Source: a virus. From it: a stretch of DNA of 49,898 nt. The stretch covers positions 1 to 49,898 of IMG/VR virus record IMGVR_UViG_3300006030_000034. The stretch is one strand, 5' to 3'. Made by a program: the position numbers and the translations under genes. The stretch's first letter is position 1. Every line of letters begins with the position of its first letter. The notes under the pieces are model-generated. The model saw only the letters and a program-made list of their open reading frames with translations. It searched no databases and was not told the DNA's origin. Below, piece after piece: positions 34,139 through 48,000 of the stretch.

Positions 34139-36052
34139 ATGCCGTTCACAAAATTTTCAAACCTGGATTTTGATCAGATTAAGACATCGATTAAAAGTTA
34201 TCTGAGAGCAAATTCAAATTTTACGGATTTTGATTTTGAGGGATCCAACTTTTCAATTCTGATTGATATGTTGGCATATAATACCTATATCACGGCATTT
34301 AATGGAAATATGAGTGCCAATGAGGTCTTTCTTGATTCTGCGGTTCTTCGTGAAAATGTCATTGCCAGAGCACGAGAGATTGGATATGTACCCGACTCCA
34401 AAACGGCATCAAATGCCGTGATATCCTTTGCGGTACAACCAAAAAGTACAACCAAAACTCTAACTCTACAGGCGGGATTGGTATGTACTGGAAATGCAAA
34501 TGGCACAAATTATGTCTTTTCAATTCCCGATGATACAACGGCAACAGTAATTAATGGTACGGCAACATTTAGTAATCTAATTATCAGAGAAGGTACTCTT
34601 CTCAAAAAACAATTTGTTGTGAACGGATCACTGGATCAAAAATTTGTTCTGAATAATTCATATATCGATACAAGTACGATTAGAGTTCATGTAAAAGGAT
34701 CCAGTGATAATGGCATTGGAAAACTCTATAATCAGGTGGACAATATTTTTGAAATTGATTCAACATCTGAAATTTATTTAATTCAAGAAATCTTAGATGA
34801 AAAATATGAGATTCTTTTTGGAGATGGGAGATTTGGGAAAAAACTTGAAAATGGAGCAATCATTACAGTTTATTATATGATTACCGATGGTAAATCGGGA
34901 AATGGCGCCTCCGAGTTTTCATTTGCAGGAACATTTAAAAATGAAAATGATGTTTTAGAAATTCCAAACAATACAATTACCATTCAGACTCTACAATCAT
35001 CTCGAAATGGTTCTGATATTGAAAGTATTGATTCCATTCGAAATTATGCTCCCAGACTTTATGCATCTCAATATCGTGCCGTAACATCCAGAGATTATGA
35101 ATCCATTATTAAATCAAAAATTTATAAGAATGCCGAATCAATTTCTGTTGTGGGTGGAGAAGAACTCGTTCCCCCTCAATATGGAAATGTTCTGATTAGC
35201 ATCAAACCTAAAAATGGAACATATATTTCTGATTTTGATAAACAATATATCAAAAATAAACTCAAACAGTATTCGGTTTCTGGAATTAATCCTCAGATTA
35301 TAGATCTGAAAATTCTTTATGTTGAAATCGATTCATCAATTTATTATAATGATTCCATGACTTCAAGTTCGAATGATCTCAAAACTCGAATTATTTCAAA
35401 TCTAAATGAATATTCACAGACAACTGATCTGAATTCATTTGGAGGAAGATTTAAATACAGTAAAGTTCTTCGTGTCATTGACAATACGGATACGGCTATT
35501 ACTTCAAATATCACGAAAGTCAGAATTCGTAGAGATTTGAAGGCATTAATCAATACTCGTACACAATATGAAATTTGTTTTGGGAATAAATTTCATGTGA
35601 ACCCCAACGGAAAAAATATCAAATCAACAGGATTCAAGATTCAGGGCGAAAACGACCTTGTATATTTTACGGATACTCCAAATTCGGATCTTAAAAAAGG
35701 TATCATATCTATTGTAAAGGAGATACCCGTAAGTAAATCAGGAGAACTTAAAACTCCAGTTATTGTACAATCTGCAGGAATCGTAAATTATGAGACAGGA
35801 GAGATTTCTCTGAGTCCAATGATCATTACATCCACTGTTTTATCTGATGATATAGTTGAAATTCAGGCATATCCAGAATCAAACGATATTATTGGACTTC
35901 GTGATCTCTATCTTTCTTTTGACATTTCAAAAAGTACAATAAATATGATTAAAGATGTGATAGCATCCGGGGACGATGTTTCCGGAACAGTATTTTCAAG
36001 TTCGGACTATTATAGATCGAGTTATTCAAACGGAGAACTAAAGAGGTTGTAA
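34139..36052 (+). CDS. gp6: baseplate wedge protein gp6
   Basis: 637 residues (T4 gp6: 660). Starts MPFTKFSNLDFDQIKTSIKS; MLAYNTYITAFNGNMSANEV and AVLRENVIARAREIGYVPDS are the classic gp6/baseplate-J-like words. gp6 forms the iris-like dimer ring around the hub. C-terminal half contains GDGRFGKKLENGAIITVYYM and the J-domain (NYAPRLYASQYRAVTSRDYE). Confidence 0.95.
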   Translation: MPFTKFSNLDFDQIKTSIKSYLRANSNFTDFDFEGSNFSILIDMLAYNTYITAFNGNMSANEVFLDSAVLRENVIARAREIGYVPDSKTASNAVISFAVQPKSTTKTLTLQAGLVCTGNANGTNYVFSIPDDTTATVINGTATFSNLIIREGTLLKKQFVVNGSLDQKFVLNNSYIDTSTIRVHVKGSSDNGIGKLYNQVDNIFEIDSTSEIYLIQEILDEKYEILFGDGRFGKKLENGAIITVYYMITDGKSGNGASEFSFAGTFKNENDVLEIPNNTITIQTLQSSRNGSDIESIDSIRNYAPRLYASQYRAVTSRDYESIIKSKIYKNAESISVVGGEELVPPQYGNVLISIKPKNGTYISDFDKQYIKNKLKQYSVSGINPQIIDLKILYVEIDSSIYYNDSMTSSSNDLKTRIISNLNEYSQTTDLNSFGGRFKYSKVLRVIDNTDTAITSNITKVRIRRDLKALINTRTQYEICFGNKFHVNPNGKNIKSTGFKIQGENDLVYFTDTPNSDLKKGIISIVKEIPVSKSGELKTPVIVQSAGIVNYETGEISLSPMIITSTVLSDDIVEIQAYPESNDIIGLRDLYLSFDISKSTINMIKDVIASGDDVSGTVFSSSDYYRSSYSNGELKRL

Positions 36053-36053
36053 T

Positions 36054-39000
36054 ATGAGTCAAGCCGATTTTGAGGCAAGAGTAAAGATTCAACAAATTAT
36101 TGAGAATCAACTTCCTGAATTTATACTGGATGAAAGTCCTCTTACATCAGAATTTTTAAAACAGTATTATATTTCACAAGAATATCAAGGAGGTCCAGTT
36201 GATATCCTTGAAAATATAGATCAATACATCAAACTCGATAACTTGACACCAGAAGTTATTGTAGGTTCAGTTGATCTGGCATCTAATATTTCTTCATCAT
36301 CTGGAATTATTACTGTTACTTCAACCAAAGGTTTTCCTCAAAATTATGGATTACTAAAAATTGATGATGAAATTATCACCTATACTGGTATCACAACAAA
36401 TACCTTTACAGGTTGTATTCGTGGATTTTCTGGTGTTAGTAATTATCATCAAAATTTAAATTCATCTGAACTTGTATTTTCCGAGTCTTCTGCAACATCT
36501 CATCAAAAAAATGCAGAAGTTCAGAATTTAAGTTCATTATTTTTAAAAGAATTCTATAAAAAAATTAAATATTCCCTGACTCCTGGGCTTGAAAATATAG
36601 ATTTTGTTTCCGATTTGAATGTTGGGAATTTCATAAAAGAAGCGAGAACTCTTTATGAGTCCAAAGGTACAGACGAATCATTCAGAATTCTTTTCAATAT
36701 TCTTTTTGGAGAAAACCCCAGAGTCATTGATCTCGAACAATTTTTAATCAAACCATCAGGAGCAACATATCTAAGAAGAGATGTTGTTGTTGTTGATGCA
36801 ATTTCTGGTAATCCATTAAATCTTGAGGGTCAAACTATTACCAAAAATGGTGATCCAAAAACTACAGCATCTGTTTCCGAAGTTGAAACAATTGGTCGTA
36901 ATGGAAAAACATATTATAAACTCCTTCTTTTTGTTGGTTATGATGAGGCATTTCCATCAATTACTGGAAATTTTGATATTACTGGAAGTACTAAAAACAC
37001 CAAAGAAGTTTTTACCAGTGATACAGTAATCACAGTTGATTCTACCATAGGATTTCCGGAATCTGGTAAGATTTATTCTGGAAATAATACCATAACATAC
37101 ACGAATAAAAGCATTAATCAATTTTTTGGATGCTCGGGTATTATTGAAACTATATCCCCCTCATCTTTAATTCGTTCGGATGAAACATATTATGGATATG
37201 AGAATGGAGATTTAACCAAGAAAGTAGAATTTAGAATCACGGGAGTTCTTTCTGATTATAAAACTCTCACCGAAAATTCTATCTTAGAAGAGGGTGAGTA
37301 TATTGGAATTAAAAATATTGGCGAAAGTATTGAAAATCCAATTACATCTAAAACATATAAACAAGTATTTGCAAATAGTTGGATTTATAATACACAATCG
37401 GAATATACCAATTCAACGAATATTGCTTTAGAGTACAATAAGATTACATCAAATGTTCAGAATGTGTATAATGAAAATGATGAATACATGTATGTTGCAT
37501 CAAATTCACTACCTTCATATAATATAACAAACAAACTTTTTTCATATAATGCAAGTGGTGTAAACGGATATGATGTTGAATCTGATTCATATACAATTAT
37601 TACATTTAATGAAAAAATTTCTTTTATTACGGGAAATGAAGTTTACTATAAATCATCATCATCTTCAATAAAAAATCTAGAAGAAGGATATTATTTTGTA
37701 GAGGTCATTTCAGATACCGAAATTAAATTATATTATTCAAGATCCGTAATTGAATCATCCGATTATATTAAATTTGGTTCTTTATCTGAAGGAATTCATA
37801 CATTTACACTCAGATCACAAAAAGAAAAAGTATTATCACCTCAAAAAATTCTTCGGAAGTTTCCTCTATCTGTTAATATTGGAAATGATGAATCAGAAGA
37901 GACTCTGAGTGGTTCTACTGGAATACTAATCAATGGAGTTGAAATATTAAATTATAAATCAGAAGATAAGATCTATTATGGTCCACTTGAAAAAATTAAT
38001 GTTCTTAATGGAGGAAGTGACTATGATGTAATTAATCCACCTTCTCTTGTCCCATCTACTGGTAATGCAAAAATTCAACCTGTTGTAAAGGGATCAGTTA
38101 AAAAAGTTTATGTAGATCCACAAGAATTTGATATTGATGTAATCGTATCGATTGCGCTCACAGGTGGTAATGGTAAAGGTGCATCATTTAAACCTGTAAT
38201 TCAAAAAAGAAGAAGAGAAATTCAATTTGATGCAAGACAAATTGAATTTGGGGGTGGAATTGATGTAACTAATGAAACTATATCCTTTAATGTGCCACAC
38301 GGATTAATTAGAGGTGAAACTATAGTATATCGCCCTGATAATAATCCTCTATTAGGAATTGGCACATATAAAGGAAGCAATCTCAATACAGGAAATACTC
38401 TTAAAAAAGATAGCATTTATTATGTAGGTTTTATCAATGACAAGACAATTCAACTTTATAATTCTCTTTCAGATTGCAATTCTGGGATTAATACCGTAGG
38501 TTTTACGACAATTGGCACTTCTGGAATTCAAAAATTTGCAACAGATCCTAAAAACACATTAACTGGGATTGAAGTATTAAATGGTGGGGAAAATTATACA
38601 AGTAAAGAAATTAAAGTATCTCCAGTAGGAATATCTACAATTAATGATACAATTACATTTAAAAATCATGGACTTGAATCTGGTGAAATTATTACATATA
38701 CATATCAAACAACATCAGTTTCAGGATTATCTTCAACCAATCAATACTATGTTATCAAATTAAATTCAAATCAATTTAGACTTTCCGATGCAGGAATAGG
38801 TGCAACTATAAGATCAAATTATGAAAGAGGTAAATATGTCTCATTCAGTTCAACTGGATCTGGATATCAAATCTTTAATTACCCTCAAATAAATTTGAGT
38901 GTAGAGTATTGTGCAGTAGGACTTGGTAGTACTCAATTCAAAGGTACAATAAATGCTGTTCCTGTGATTAGAGGTGAGATTAGTGCGGTTAATGTATATG

Positions 39001-42000
39001 AATACGGATCAGATTATGGATCAACAATTTTAAATTTACACAAAAAACCAACAATTCAAGTCAAAACTGGAAAAAATGCTCAATTGTTTCCCATCATTAT
39101 TGATGGGAAAATTACAAAAGTTTCTGTCCAGTATAGTGGAACTGAATATTACTCAATGCCAGATATTGAAGTCATTGGTTCAGGTAAAGGTGCCATACTC
39201 AGACCCGTAATTCAAAATCAAAAGATAACAGAAGTTATCATTGAGAATGGTGGTTCAGGATATTCATCTGATGATACAATACTTAAAGTGAATCCAACGG
39301 GAAAAAATGCAATTTTTGACCCCCAGGTAAGATCATTGGTGGTTAATAACAATATTCTTTATAATGATAAAAACGATTCAACTAAATTCGCAAACGAAAT
39401 AATTAGTCAATCTTATAATAATTTACAATATAGAATTTGTGGATATTCTAAATTAGTTCAAAATGCTTTTAATGATGATGGATCCAAACACTCTCCAATT
39501 ATAGGTTGGGCTTATGATGGAAATCCAATTTATGGTGCATATGGATATTCGGATCCAGATAATATAAACTCAGATTTAAAGGCGTTAACACCTGGTTACA
39601 CATTAAATACTGAAAATATTGAGAACAGACCATCAGGATTTGTAAGTGGTTTTTTTGTAAATGATTATAAATTTACGAATTCTGGAGATTTAGATTATTA
39701 TAACGGTAGATACTGCATTACACCAGAATTTCCAAATGGAGTCTATGCCTATTTTTCTACAATAACAACTGATAGTAATTCAAATGTTGTTGGTCAATTT
39801 CCATATTTCATAGGAAATGAATATAGATCCAGATTTATTACCGACAATAAAACTTTAAATCAATCATTTAATTTTAACAATTCCAATCTTACTAGAAATG
39901 TCTATCCTTATATTTCAGATTCAAATTACATAGCAAATAACTTTGTAAGTAATTCAGATAATTATGTGTCATCTGTCGAGTCGGTTTTTTCTGGATCTAT
40001 AGATGACCTTGAAATCATAAACTCTGGAGACAATTACAAAGTTGGAGATACTCTTGAATTCGATGAATCGCAAACAAATGGTAGTGGATTAAATGCAATT
40101 GTTTCTGAAGTTAATGGAAAAGAAATTATAAAAATTGAAACTTCTAATGAATTTTATGATAACGCAATATTTACATGGAAAAATGGAAATGAAATTGAAG
40201 TTAAAGTAGAACCAAAACATGATTTAAAAAACTTAGACTTTGTAACCACTTCAGGATTTACAACATCTCTATCTCAATTAAATGAAACAAATCAGATTAA
40301 TGTTACTTCATATTTCAGTATATTAACTTCGGATTTACCTTCTTCTGGAATTGTAACTGATATATATGTATCAAATATACCAGAAAGTATTTCAATTGGA
40401 AGTTCAATTGGTATTGGAACAGAGACTTTAAAAGTACTTAATGTATATAATGGAATTATAAGAGTTATTCGTGGAAATACTGGAATTTCTCATACTGCAA
40501 CAACGACAATTAGTTTTATTCCAGATACATTTACAATTGGAAAATCATTAGATTATTTTGAGTCTGAAGTCAATGATTTAATATATTTTAATCCAACTCA
40601 ATCTGTTGGTGTTGGCACAACCTCTGGTATTGGAATTGCAGTTACCAATAACATTGGCATTCAAACTAATAATGTCATTTCAATTCCAACTCAATCAATT
40701 TATCTACCAAATCATCCTTTCAAAACAAATCAAGAAGTAATTTTTACAAAACCTTCAAGTGCATCCGCAATTTCTGTCGCAAATACATCAGGAAGCACGG
40801 CATTTAATCTACCTTCAAGTGGAAATAGTCAAACTGTTTATATTATTAAAAAGTCTGTAGATCATATTGGAATTGTCACTCAGATTGGATTAACTACAAC
40901 AACAAGTGGTTTATTCTTTATAAACAATGGTTCTAATGATTATCAGTATTCATTACAGTCAAACTTCACCCAAGTAAAAGGTGATGTTGAAAAAATTGTA
41001 ACTCAGGTTTCAGTTTCTACATCACATGAACTCACTTCTGGTGATACAATTAATCTTTCAGTAAAACCAAATCTCTCTGTTGGTATTGGCACTTCTACTG
41101 CAGTTAGAATAAACTACAACCAAACATATAACAAATTATTGGTTAATCCACTATCACTTACTGGGAATAATGTATCTGGTGTTGGCATCTCCTCACAATT
41201 TAGTTATACACTCCCAACTAGAGTTGCAACTTTAAATACTGCAGTTGGAATAGCTTGGACTGCTGGTGCAATTTCCCCTACAGCAACTAGAAATACCCAA
41301 CAAGTTTATGATTATATTTGGGATAATTATAACCAATTTGATATTGATGGGGATGGGGTGGTAAGTTATAATGATGGATTTATGATTATATCTTATCTTT
41401 TTGGACAACCAAATATTACAACTGGAATTACATTTCCACAAAATGCAATTAGAACAACAAATGCAACATGCTACGCAAGATGTGGTATAGTTAGTTCTTA
41501 TTTTGATGTTGATGGTAATGGATTAACACAACCTCTTGCAGATGGTCTTTTACTTGCAAGATTTGCCTCTGCACCAGGAGACGATTCTCCAAGTTCTCAA
41601 GGATATAATGTGGCTCCAGCAGTAAAAAATTCTGGTAATGTTTTATATATTCCAAGTCATGGATTTAAAACAGGTGATAAAATTTTCTTAGATTATTTTA
41701 TAAACAATAAAAAAGAATATTTTGTTTATAAAATTGATAAAGATACTATTAATATTTGTGAGACATATAACGATTGTATTTCAAGTCCCCCAATTACAGT
41801 CAATAATTTTTCTTTTACAACCGCAACTATTGCTCCAATCAATCCAGAAATTACTTCAGTCAAAAATAATAATCTTGTATTTGATTTAACTGATTCATCT
41901 CTATCCGGATATAATTTCAAAATATTCTATGATCAAGACTTTAAAGATGAATTTGTTTCTACGGGGTCTACATCTACTTTTTCCGTAAGTGGTGTAGGAA

Positions 42001-45000
42001 CAGTTGGGGTATCAACCAATGCTTCTTTAACAATTAATTATAGTGAAGGTTTACCATCTCAACTATTCTATACCTTAGAGAAATCTGGTTACATCAGCAC
42101 TGCTGATAAAGAAGTTCAAAATTATTCTCAAATTAACTTTATTGATAGTTATTATAATGGTTCTTACAAAATCTCTGGAGTTGGGACAACAACATTTAGT
42201 ATTTCATTAACAAAATCACCTGAAAAAAATTCATACATTCAATCTGAATGCGATGTGTTAAGTTATACCACAAACTCAACAACTGTATCTGGTGGAGTAT
42301 CCAAGATTAAAACAATTTCATCTGGATATAATTATAAAAAATTACCAATTTTCACCAAAGTAGTTTCTGATAACGGTAGTGGTGCTTACATTAAACCTAT
42401 ATCGAATAAGATAGGTAAAATTAATAGTGTAAAAATCTTAGATGAAGGTTATGAATATTCTTCAGATAAGACATTAAAACCGGATTCATATATTTCTGAT
42501 TTTGTCTCTATTAAAAACTCAAATTATATAAAAACAATCAATATTGAAAATGGTGGTAATAACTATATTACTGAACCCAAATTAGTTATTATTGATTCTA
42601 TAACAAAGGAAACAATAAATTCAGGATCTCTAAATCCTATTCTTCAAAACGGATCAATTTTTTCTGTAGATATTTTAGACTCACCTAAAGGACTTTCTGA
42701 AACTCCTGTTACAATTAAAGCAATCAATAATACAAATGGAGTATCAATTCAATCCATAAAATATTCTTCTTCTGGAATTGTAACTTGTTACTTATCCACA
42801 CCATTAAATGGATTCTCTATTGAACCATTTTCTAATGGCGATAAAATTTTTGTTGAAGGAATACAAAAAGATTCTAGTGAGGGTACTGGATTTAATTCAG
42901 AAGATTATGGTTATGAGTTCTTTGAAGTTAAAAATTATCAGGGATCCGGTGGAAATCAAAGAAGATTTGAATATGATTTATCTAAATTGACCATAAATGC
43001 TGGAATTTTGAAAACTTCAGATAATATTTACGGAACAGTTATAAATTATAAAAACTATCCAACATTTATTCCAATTCAAGATTCATCTGATTTTATATTA
43101 AACGAAAAATTACTTTTAAGCACTGCATTCGGATATCAAGAAATTGATTTAAAAGTTGTAAAATCAAATAAAAACTATATTAAAGTGCTGGGGAGTTATA
43201 ATCTTCAAGTAAATGACATAATAAAAGGATCTAGATCGGGATCAATTGCAACCATAAATGAAATAAAAGTATCTTCTGGGCATTTTATTGTTGAGTTTTC
43301 ATCAAGAAAAAATATTGGTTGGTTAGATAATACAGGTAAACTAAATGAAGATACTCAGGTAATACCAGATAACAATTATTATCAAAATTTATCATATACA
43401 ATAAAAAGCAATCAAGATTGGAGTACAATAGTAAGTCCAGTAAATGGAATTCTTCATACCAGTGGACTGAAGAATTTTGCTGATACTCAAATTATGAATT
43501 CAACTTCAATTGAAATTAATTCAAATGATTTTAGTGATTATCTTTATAATATTATAGATGAATTTAGAGTAGATTCAATTAATAATTTTGATTTAAGTCG
43601 TGATGTTGATAATTTTAATAGCACTTCTAAATTATTAGAATTTAGCAATCATAAATTTACGGATTATATTGAATGTATTACAAATAGAGTCCTTGACCTT
43701 GATGATATTAGTTTTGAATTTTCAACTTCAGATTCAAAATTAGATCCATTTTTAGTCTTAGATGAAATTATACCGTCTAAAAAATATAACAAGTATCTTG
43801 TTCAAGTTACAAATAATGATTCTTCACAAATTCAATTTACTGAACTTGTGGTTTTAAGTAATGGTAAAAATATCTATACTTTAGAAAAAGGGAGTTTAGA
43901 TAATATAACTTCTGCAAGTATTGGGTATAATTCAAATCAAATAGCGAACATATATGGATACGTTGATGAATTAGAACAAGCATATTTAAGATTTGATGCA
44001 ATAAAAGATCCTTATGATACTTCTTACAATATTAAATATTTAAATACATCATTTGAAAACTATTCAAGTGGAATTGGAACGACTTCTATTGGTTTTATTG
44101 ACTTAATTTCATCAACAAACACAGTTTCATCTGGACTGTCTACTGTAATTACATCTAAACATACAGGGAAAATTAAATCAATCTACTCTGAGATTAATTT
44201 AATAGACAATATTACAAATGAAATGAATTATGTTGAATTATACATCGATCATGACGGAACAAATACAAACATTTCAGAATTCTATTTTGATACAAATGAT
44301 GGTTCAAGTTCTAATTTCATAGGATCTTTTGGTGCCTCTATATCTCCTGGAGGTATATTATCATTAAATTATACGAATACTTCAACCAATTCTGTAACAG
44401 TAAGATCTAAAAATGTTGGTTTTGGTACTACTGCGATTGGAATTGGAACTTACAGATTCAAATTTAGTGCTCAACCAGATGATACTGAAAAAACAGTAAA
44501 GTATGATGCACTGTATTCGAATGTTTCTTCTGCATCTACAATTATTTCCTTTGATAAAGCAAAAATTTCATCCATAAAGTCAATAGTAAGAATTGGAATT
44601 GGTAGTACCAGTTCACTTCATCAAGTTATGATGATTTGTGATTCTACCAATACTCAAACTCTACAGTATCCATTCCTTTCTATTGGAAGTACGACAGGAA
44701 TTGGTACATTTGGCGGTGAAATAAATGGTGGAACTGCATCATTAAAATTCTATCCTGATAATAACATATCTGGAAATTTTGAGATTCTAAGTTTTAATCA
44801 AAGTTTTTATTCTGAAAACGATTATAATCCAATAAATCAACCTCCGAATTTAATTTATAACAACATAAATGAATCTTTTGGAATTAAAAAATATTTTGCT
44901 ATCAATGATGAAGATACGAATAAACTAAATTTTGATTTAACATATAATAATCAGTATATCTTTAAAAAAGTTTTTGACCCTTCAGATACAAAAATACTAA

Positions 45001-48000
45001 CTCCTAGCACCGGAGAATTTAATATTGATCATTTCTTCAGTACAGGTGAAGAAATAATTTACAGACCAAAATCTACTTTTGTTGGTGTGGCAACTCAATC
45101 AATGGTATTTGGTTCTTCAACTGATTTGGATACAATAAATCCAGTTTATGCGATAAAAATATCATCGAATAAATTTAAAGTTGCAAGTACAAAAAATAAT
45201 GCTCTTTCTGGAATAGCTTTAACATTTACTTCTATTGGATCTGGTAATGCTCATGAATTTGAAATGGTTAAAAAGAATGAAAAATCTATTATTACTATCA
45301 ATAATGTTATTCAATCTCCAATTTCATATTCTCTATTAAGTTATAATGTAAATAACGGGACAAACATTGGAGTAGAAAATACAATTTTTGGATTGAGTGG
45401 TATATCATCTATAATTATTGGGGATATTCTCAAAATTGATGATGAATACATGAAGATTACAAATGTTGGATTAGGTACAACATACTCTGGTCCAATTTCT
45501 TTTGGAGGAACATTTCCTCTAGTAGAAGTCAAAAGAGCATTTGTTGGATCAGCATCTTCAATTCATACAAATGGATCAGGTGCCACAATTTATAGAGGAT
45601 CATACAATATTGTAGGTAATGAAATATATTTCACAGAAGCGCCTGATGGAAATGTTCAAGATCAATTAAATGTTGATTTAGATAATCTTACAGAATCTAG
45701 AGCAACATTTAATGGAAGAATTTTCCTTAAAAAGGATTACACTGAAAATCAAATTTATGATAATATAACAGAACGATTTACTGGTATTGGACAAACTTAT
45801 ACTCTAACAGTTGGTGGAGCAAATACAGTCGGTCTTGGTACATCTGGTGGTAGTGGTATTGTGTTAATTAATGGAATATTCCAGGCACCAACAACAGATA
45901 ATAACATAGATAATAATTTTAGAATAATAGAAAATACTGGAATTAGTAGTATAGTTTTTTCCGGTATTAGATCTGAAACTGGAAGTGGTTCTTTTATATC
46001 ACAGAGTGATGTGAATATGAATCAACTACCTAAAGGTGGATTGATTGTATCTCTTGGTTCAACTCCAGGTCTTGGATATGCGCCATTGGTTGGCGCATCG
46101 GTTACGGCAATAGTTTCAGGAGGAGTGATCACATCAATTGGAATTGGTACAACAGGCAATTGGGGTTCTGGATATAAATCCCCAGTATCAATTGCTGTCA
46201 CAGAAAGTGGTGGTTCAGGTGCAGTTATTAATGCTATTGTAGGAACTGGAGGTACACTTTCATTTAATATTGTTGATGGTGGAACTGGATACAACAATCC
46301 TTCTATCATTATACCCTCTCCAAGTTATCAAAATCTTTCTGTTACAGGTGTATCCAGAATAGGAATTGGTTCTACAACAGATACAGGAGTTGGACTATTA
46401 ATCAATGTTGAAGTAGGTTCAAGTTCTACAACTGGAATAGGATCCACCTTATTCGAAGTTAAAAATTTCAAAGTTGTTCGTTCTGGATATGGTTTCAAAA
46501 AAGGGGATGTTATAAAACCTGTTGGACTTGTTACGGCATATGGTTTACAATCTCCATTATCAGAATTTGAATTGACTGTTCTTGAAGTATTCAATGATTC
46601 TTTTTCTGCATGGCAGTTTGGTAAACTTGATTATATAGATTCTATAAAAAATCTTCAAAATGGAACTAGAACTCGTTTCCCATTATATTATAATTCACAA
46701 TTATTAAGTTTTGAAAAAGGTTCTGGATCTGAATCAGAACTTATTGATATGGATTCACTATTAATTATTTTCATAAATGGAATTCTTCAAAATCCTAAAA
46801 CAGCATATGAATTTAATGGTGGTACAACATTCAATTTTGTATACCCTCCAAAGAAAGAAGATAATATTTCAATTTTCTTCTATAGAGGTAGTTCATCTGA
46901 TAGTCAAATAGTAAATTCAACCGAATCTCTAAAAGTTGGAGATTCAGTACAACTGATTAGTTCAAATTCAAATCTTAAAAATACAATAACACAGAACTCT
47001 CGAATTGTATCTGGAATAGTCACATCAGATACAATTCAAACAGAACTTTATAATTTACAGGGCATAGATACTCAGAATTATAAACCTGTAATTTGGACAA
47101 AACAAAAAGTAGATAAAGTCATTAATGGTGAATTTGTTTCAAAATCTAGAGATTCTATAGAATCTCAAATTTATCCAACTGCGAAAATAATTAAAAATAT
47201 AACAAGTACTGATTCTGAAATTTTTGTCGATAACGCACAATTCTTCAATTATGAAAATGTTGGAAGTCCTAGTTTTGATGGTTTAATTATTTCTGGTTCT
47301 GTGGACGCTGTTTCTGCCGCTGTAACAGCAGTTGTTTCAACATCTGGTACGATACAGTCATTAGTTATTGGAACGCCAGGAAGCGGTTATACTGGGTCTT
47401 TTGTCGATGTAAAAATATCCGCTCCAATTAAGATTGGAGTTGGAATTGGAACAACCGCAACAGCTCTTGCAACAGTAGGTGTTGGTGGAACAATATCCTC
47501 CATTTCAATTGTTAATCCTGGATTTGGATATACCACTTCAATTGTCCCTCAGGTAATTATTCCATTACCCAAAGCAATTTATGAAAATATAACTAATGTA
47601 AATTCAGTTTTGGGTAATACTGGAACAATTACTGGAATTGGTAGCACTGTTGGTATTGGAACAGATTTAGCAATCAAATTCACCCTTTCATCTACTACAA
47701 ATCTTGTTGTAGGAAATCCAATTTATATTTTTGATACTAAGGTCGGAAATTCAGTAACTTCAATTTACACAAATGATTCAAGTATAGTGGGATCTGGAAC
47801 AACATTCCTTGATAATATCTACAATATAAGTGGAATAGATGTATCTACAGGAATTATAACATGTAATGTTCATTCCAATTCAGCATTGGTTGGTATTGCA
47901 ACTACTGGAAATGTAGGTAAGTTTTCTTGGGGTAAATTATCTGGATTTACCAGATCATCATCTCCTGTTTCGATTGCAGTTTCTGGATTTAATGTTGATT

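Noticed and set aside
38222-46594. Minus-strand frames inside the giant gene
   Set aside because: Short, without domains, antisense to a continuous 4,009-codon frame.
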